Positions 62,583 to 64,000 of a stretch of DNA of 64,000 nucleotides are shown one piece after another (position 1 is the first letter of the stretch; every line of letters begins with the position of its first letter). The DNA is from Candidatus Lernaella stagnicola (GTDB taxonomy: Bacteria > Lernaellota > Lernaellaia > Lernaellales > Lernaellaceae). The notes under the pieces are model-generated. The model ran no database searches. It was not told the origin of the DNA and worked only from the letters and a program-made list of their open reading frames with translations. The position numbers were made by a program, and so were the translations under genes. The DNA lies in the NCBI GenBank assembly GCA_030765525.1, contig JAVCCK010000008.1:154942-218941 (forward strand), written 5' to 3'.

Positions 62583-63962
62583 ATGTCCGTCGATACGATG
62601 AGCATTTGTGATAACGACCGCCACTTGAACCCCGACGATACAACCTCTATCCAACAGGGCCCGATCCCGCACAACCGGCTCCATGAACAGGATGGATGGC
62701 ATTCACGCAACATCGGAAAGCCGAATTGGGTCACTGGCAAACAGGGAAAAGTCTACTACAACACAAAGGGCATGGCGGTCAGATGCACGTATTACAAAGA
62801 AGGCAAACTAGATGGCGTAAACCTTTGCTCGTTTGAAGTACCTCGAATTCTTTCAGGTACGCCGTTCAACTGGCTCCCCACCGACCCTTACGACTTGCTC
62901 GACCTACCGGATCGCCTAGAACCCCATTTGGCCGTATTACGCAATACAGAGATTCTTGAATACGGTACGGTCAGCAGATTCGACTTCAATGTTCAGGTGC
63001 TGATTAAAAGCGAGCGTGAGTCCCAACGGGTCATCCGGTTTCTCGATGATCTCCGGCAGTATCGTGGTTATAGGGACTGTTCGATTCCAAAGAAGAAAGC
63101 CCTCCCGCTTCCCCTGCAAGGAGCGAAAAGAACCGGCATCGGTATGGTTTCAACCCATCGGCCAAATCCAAACCGGAAAAAGGAAGCGAAGGACTTTTGG
63201 TCAATCGTTGCGTACCGTTTAGATAAAAAACCGGACGACGACTGGGTGGAGCGCCAGACCCTCTGCACGCGGGTCATGAGGTTGGAATTCCGATCCTTAG
63301 GTGGGGCAACAGTCGCAAAATTCCTGCCCGTCGGGATGCGCCGAACGCTGAAAAATGTCATTCACCATTTCGACTTTTTCGTCGCGGCCAACTGGTTCCT
63401 GGAAGAAAAACTCGGCATTCATAACGTGGCCGATCCTTCGTTTTCGGACGACGAGATCATCAAGTATTCAGATCATCAGGAATCGATCAAGAAGCGTCTT
63501 CAGACGCTGTTGACCGCTTGCAGAAAGACCAGTTTTCCCGAATTGCAACAGAATTTGCCCACCGTTTACGCCAATAACCCAGAAATGCTTGACGCCGACC
63601 TTCGGCGTTTGGACGTCTTGGGCATCTTGCCATACTCTGATGACCGTGAGATCGCCGTCATGCTGCGCGAGGCGATTTTCGGCGCGGCTCTACGGTTCCA
63701 GCAGGACATCGAGGCGGCTCGTCGATCATACGCCGAGGCTCGGATGTACACGGTAGCTGAGGTCGCGCAACAGACCGATACACAAAACGGCTGTTGCCGC
63801 CGACACGTCTACCGGTATCGTCTGTGGGCGTGGATCACGCCCGTATCACTCCCCGTCAGGATATGCCTCATCTGCGCCGACGGGGAGGAGCGACGTACGA
63901 CAACGATGGACGGCAGTTCGTCCCAAAGTCGTGCACCGCCGCCCGTGCCAGTGACGTCATAG
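62583..63962 (+). CDS. Filamentous-phage gene II-like rolling-circle replication initiator
   Basis: 459 residues from ATG 62583. Motifs match fd gene II protein in order: SFEVPRILSGTPFNW (fd EIKASPAKVLQGHN), VSRFDFNV (fd ISRIDATF), SIVAYRLDKK with Tyr211 (fd LVAYLKH, catalytic Tyr197), and VMRLEFRSLGGATVAKFL (fd LVRFEARIKTRYLKSF). The N-terminus MSVDTMSI resembles MIDMLVL. A frame from 62382 adds 67 unmatched residues. The last 80 residues are unlike gpII; other frames there are open too, so a frameshift is possible. Nicks the origin for rolling-circle replication. Confidence 0.6.
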   Translation: MSVDTMSICDNDRHLNPDDTTSIQQGPIPHNRLHEQDGWHSRNIGKPNWVTGKQGKVYYNTKGMAVRCTYYKEGKLDGVNLCSFEVPRILSGTPFNWLPTDPYDLLDLPDRLEPHLAVLRNTEILEYGTVSRFDFNVQVLIKSERESQRVIRFLDDLRQYRGYRDCSIPKKKALPLPLQGAKRTGIGMVSTHRPNPNRKKEAKDFWSIVAYRLDKKPDDDWVERQTLCTRVMRLEFRSLGGATVAKFLPVGMRRTLKNVIHHFDFFVAANWFLEEKLGIHNVADPSFSDDEIIKYSDHQESIKKRLQTLLTACRKTSFPELQQNLPTVYANNPEMLDADLRRLDVLGILPYSDDREIAVMLREAIFGAALRFQQDIEAARRSYAEARMYTVAEVAQQTDTQNGCCRRHVYRYRLWAWITPVSLPVRICLICADGEERRTTTMDGSSSQSRAPPPVPVTS

Positions 63963-64000
63963 CGCCTCGCAGGGCGACGTCATCGCAAAAGGGCTAAGGC

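Larger units (their letters stand above)
60208..64000. mobile_element. Left end of a tRNA-Pro-integrated element, inovirus-like, cut by window edge
   Basis: Gene order from the tRNA: integrase (inward), excisionase-like gene, divergent small HTH gene, hairpin cluster, gene II-type replication initiator. These suit an integrative filamentous phage or derived element. The distal att repeat and any coat, Zot/pI or ssDNA-binding genes would lie beyond base 64000. GC content appears lower than in the chromosome to the left. Confidence 0.6.

Noticed and set aside
1-64000. CRISPR arrays, rRNA genes and insertion sequences
   Set aside because: I saw no regularly spaced direct repeats, no rRNA sequence and no transposase-like frame anywhere in the window.

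Overview
The window is a stretch of GC-rich chromosome from a Gram-negative bacterium, ending on the right in an integrated mobile element. The Gram-negative envelope is shown by OmpA-type lipoproteins, outer-membrane barrels, a heptose adenylyltransferase (LPS core) and a twitching ATPase. System II cytochrome c maturation (ResB/CcsA), an Rrf2-IscS-IscU operon, thrombospondin type 3 repeats, and Asp-rich linkers on exported proteins fit a deltaproteobacterial-grade lineage (Myxococcota, Desulfobacterota or a related candidate phylum). I cannot name the taxon from sequence alone. Most genes are tightly packed, with many 4-nt ATGA or GTGA overlaps.

Layout. 1-2613: pilT (cut by the left edge) after a PilB/GspE-like protein whose ATPase motifs are eroded. 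2681-6425: a lipoprotein/OmpA/TPR/zinc-ribbon membrane-protein operon with a terminator-like hairpin inside the TPR gene. 6511-8444: tyrS and a phosphoribosyltransferase-like gene. 8579-13644: a complete-looking thiCFSGHE operon behind a TPP riboswitch and attenuator. 13659-22038: xseA, a TlpA thioredoxin, a DsbD/ScsB reductase, two small membrane or exported proteins and divergent resB-ccsA; together these supply reductant and haem ligation for cytochrome c. 22042-26307: engB, an SGNH protein and a sulfur-transfer operon (larE-like, mnmA, MoeB-like). 26437-30069: two large convergent exported proteins with Asp-rich segments, one ending in GGCGC. 30164-38409: PduO-type adenosyltransferase, a DMT transporter with a probable frameshift, a 53-residue rubredoxin not in the supplied ORF list, bifunctional homocysteine methyltransferase/MTHFR, an alpha/beta hydrolase and metH: a cobalamin/one-carbon neighbourhood. 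38467-43775: paired outer-membrane paralogues, an M3 peptidase, a small membrane protein and flavodoxin. 44036-47214: a TetR regulator and an Fe-S operon behind an IscR-like palindrome. 47249-50172: heptose adenylyltransferase, a second DUF4398/OmpA module and an outer-membrane protein. 50389-60151: galU, priA, a GGDEF response regulator, a PAS histidine kinase, def, fmt, rsmB and rpe.

The right end is the most unusual part. A tRNA-Pro(CGG) is followed by a tyrosine integrase pointing at it, an excisionase-like gene, a small HTH protein, two perfect hairpins and a replication initiator. The initiator aligns by motif with filamentous-phage gene II protein, including its catalytic tyrosine. I read this as the left end of an integrated inovirus-like element or a relative; the window stops before any capsid or assembly gene.
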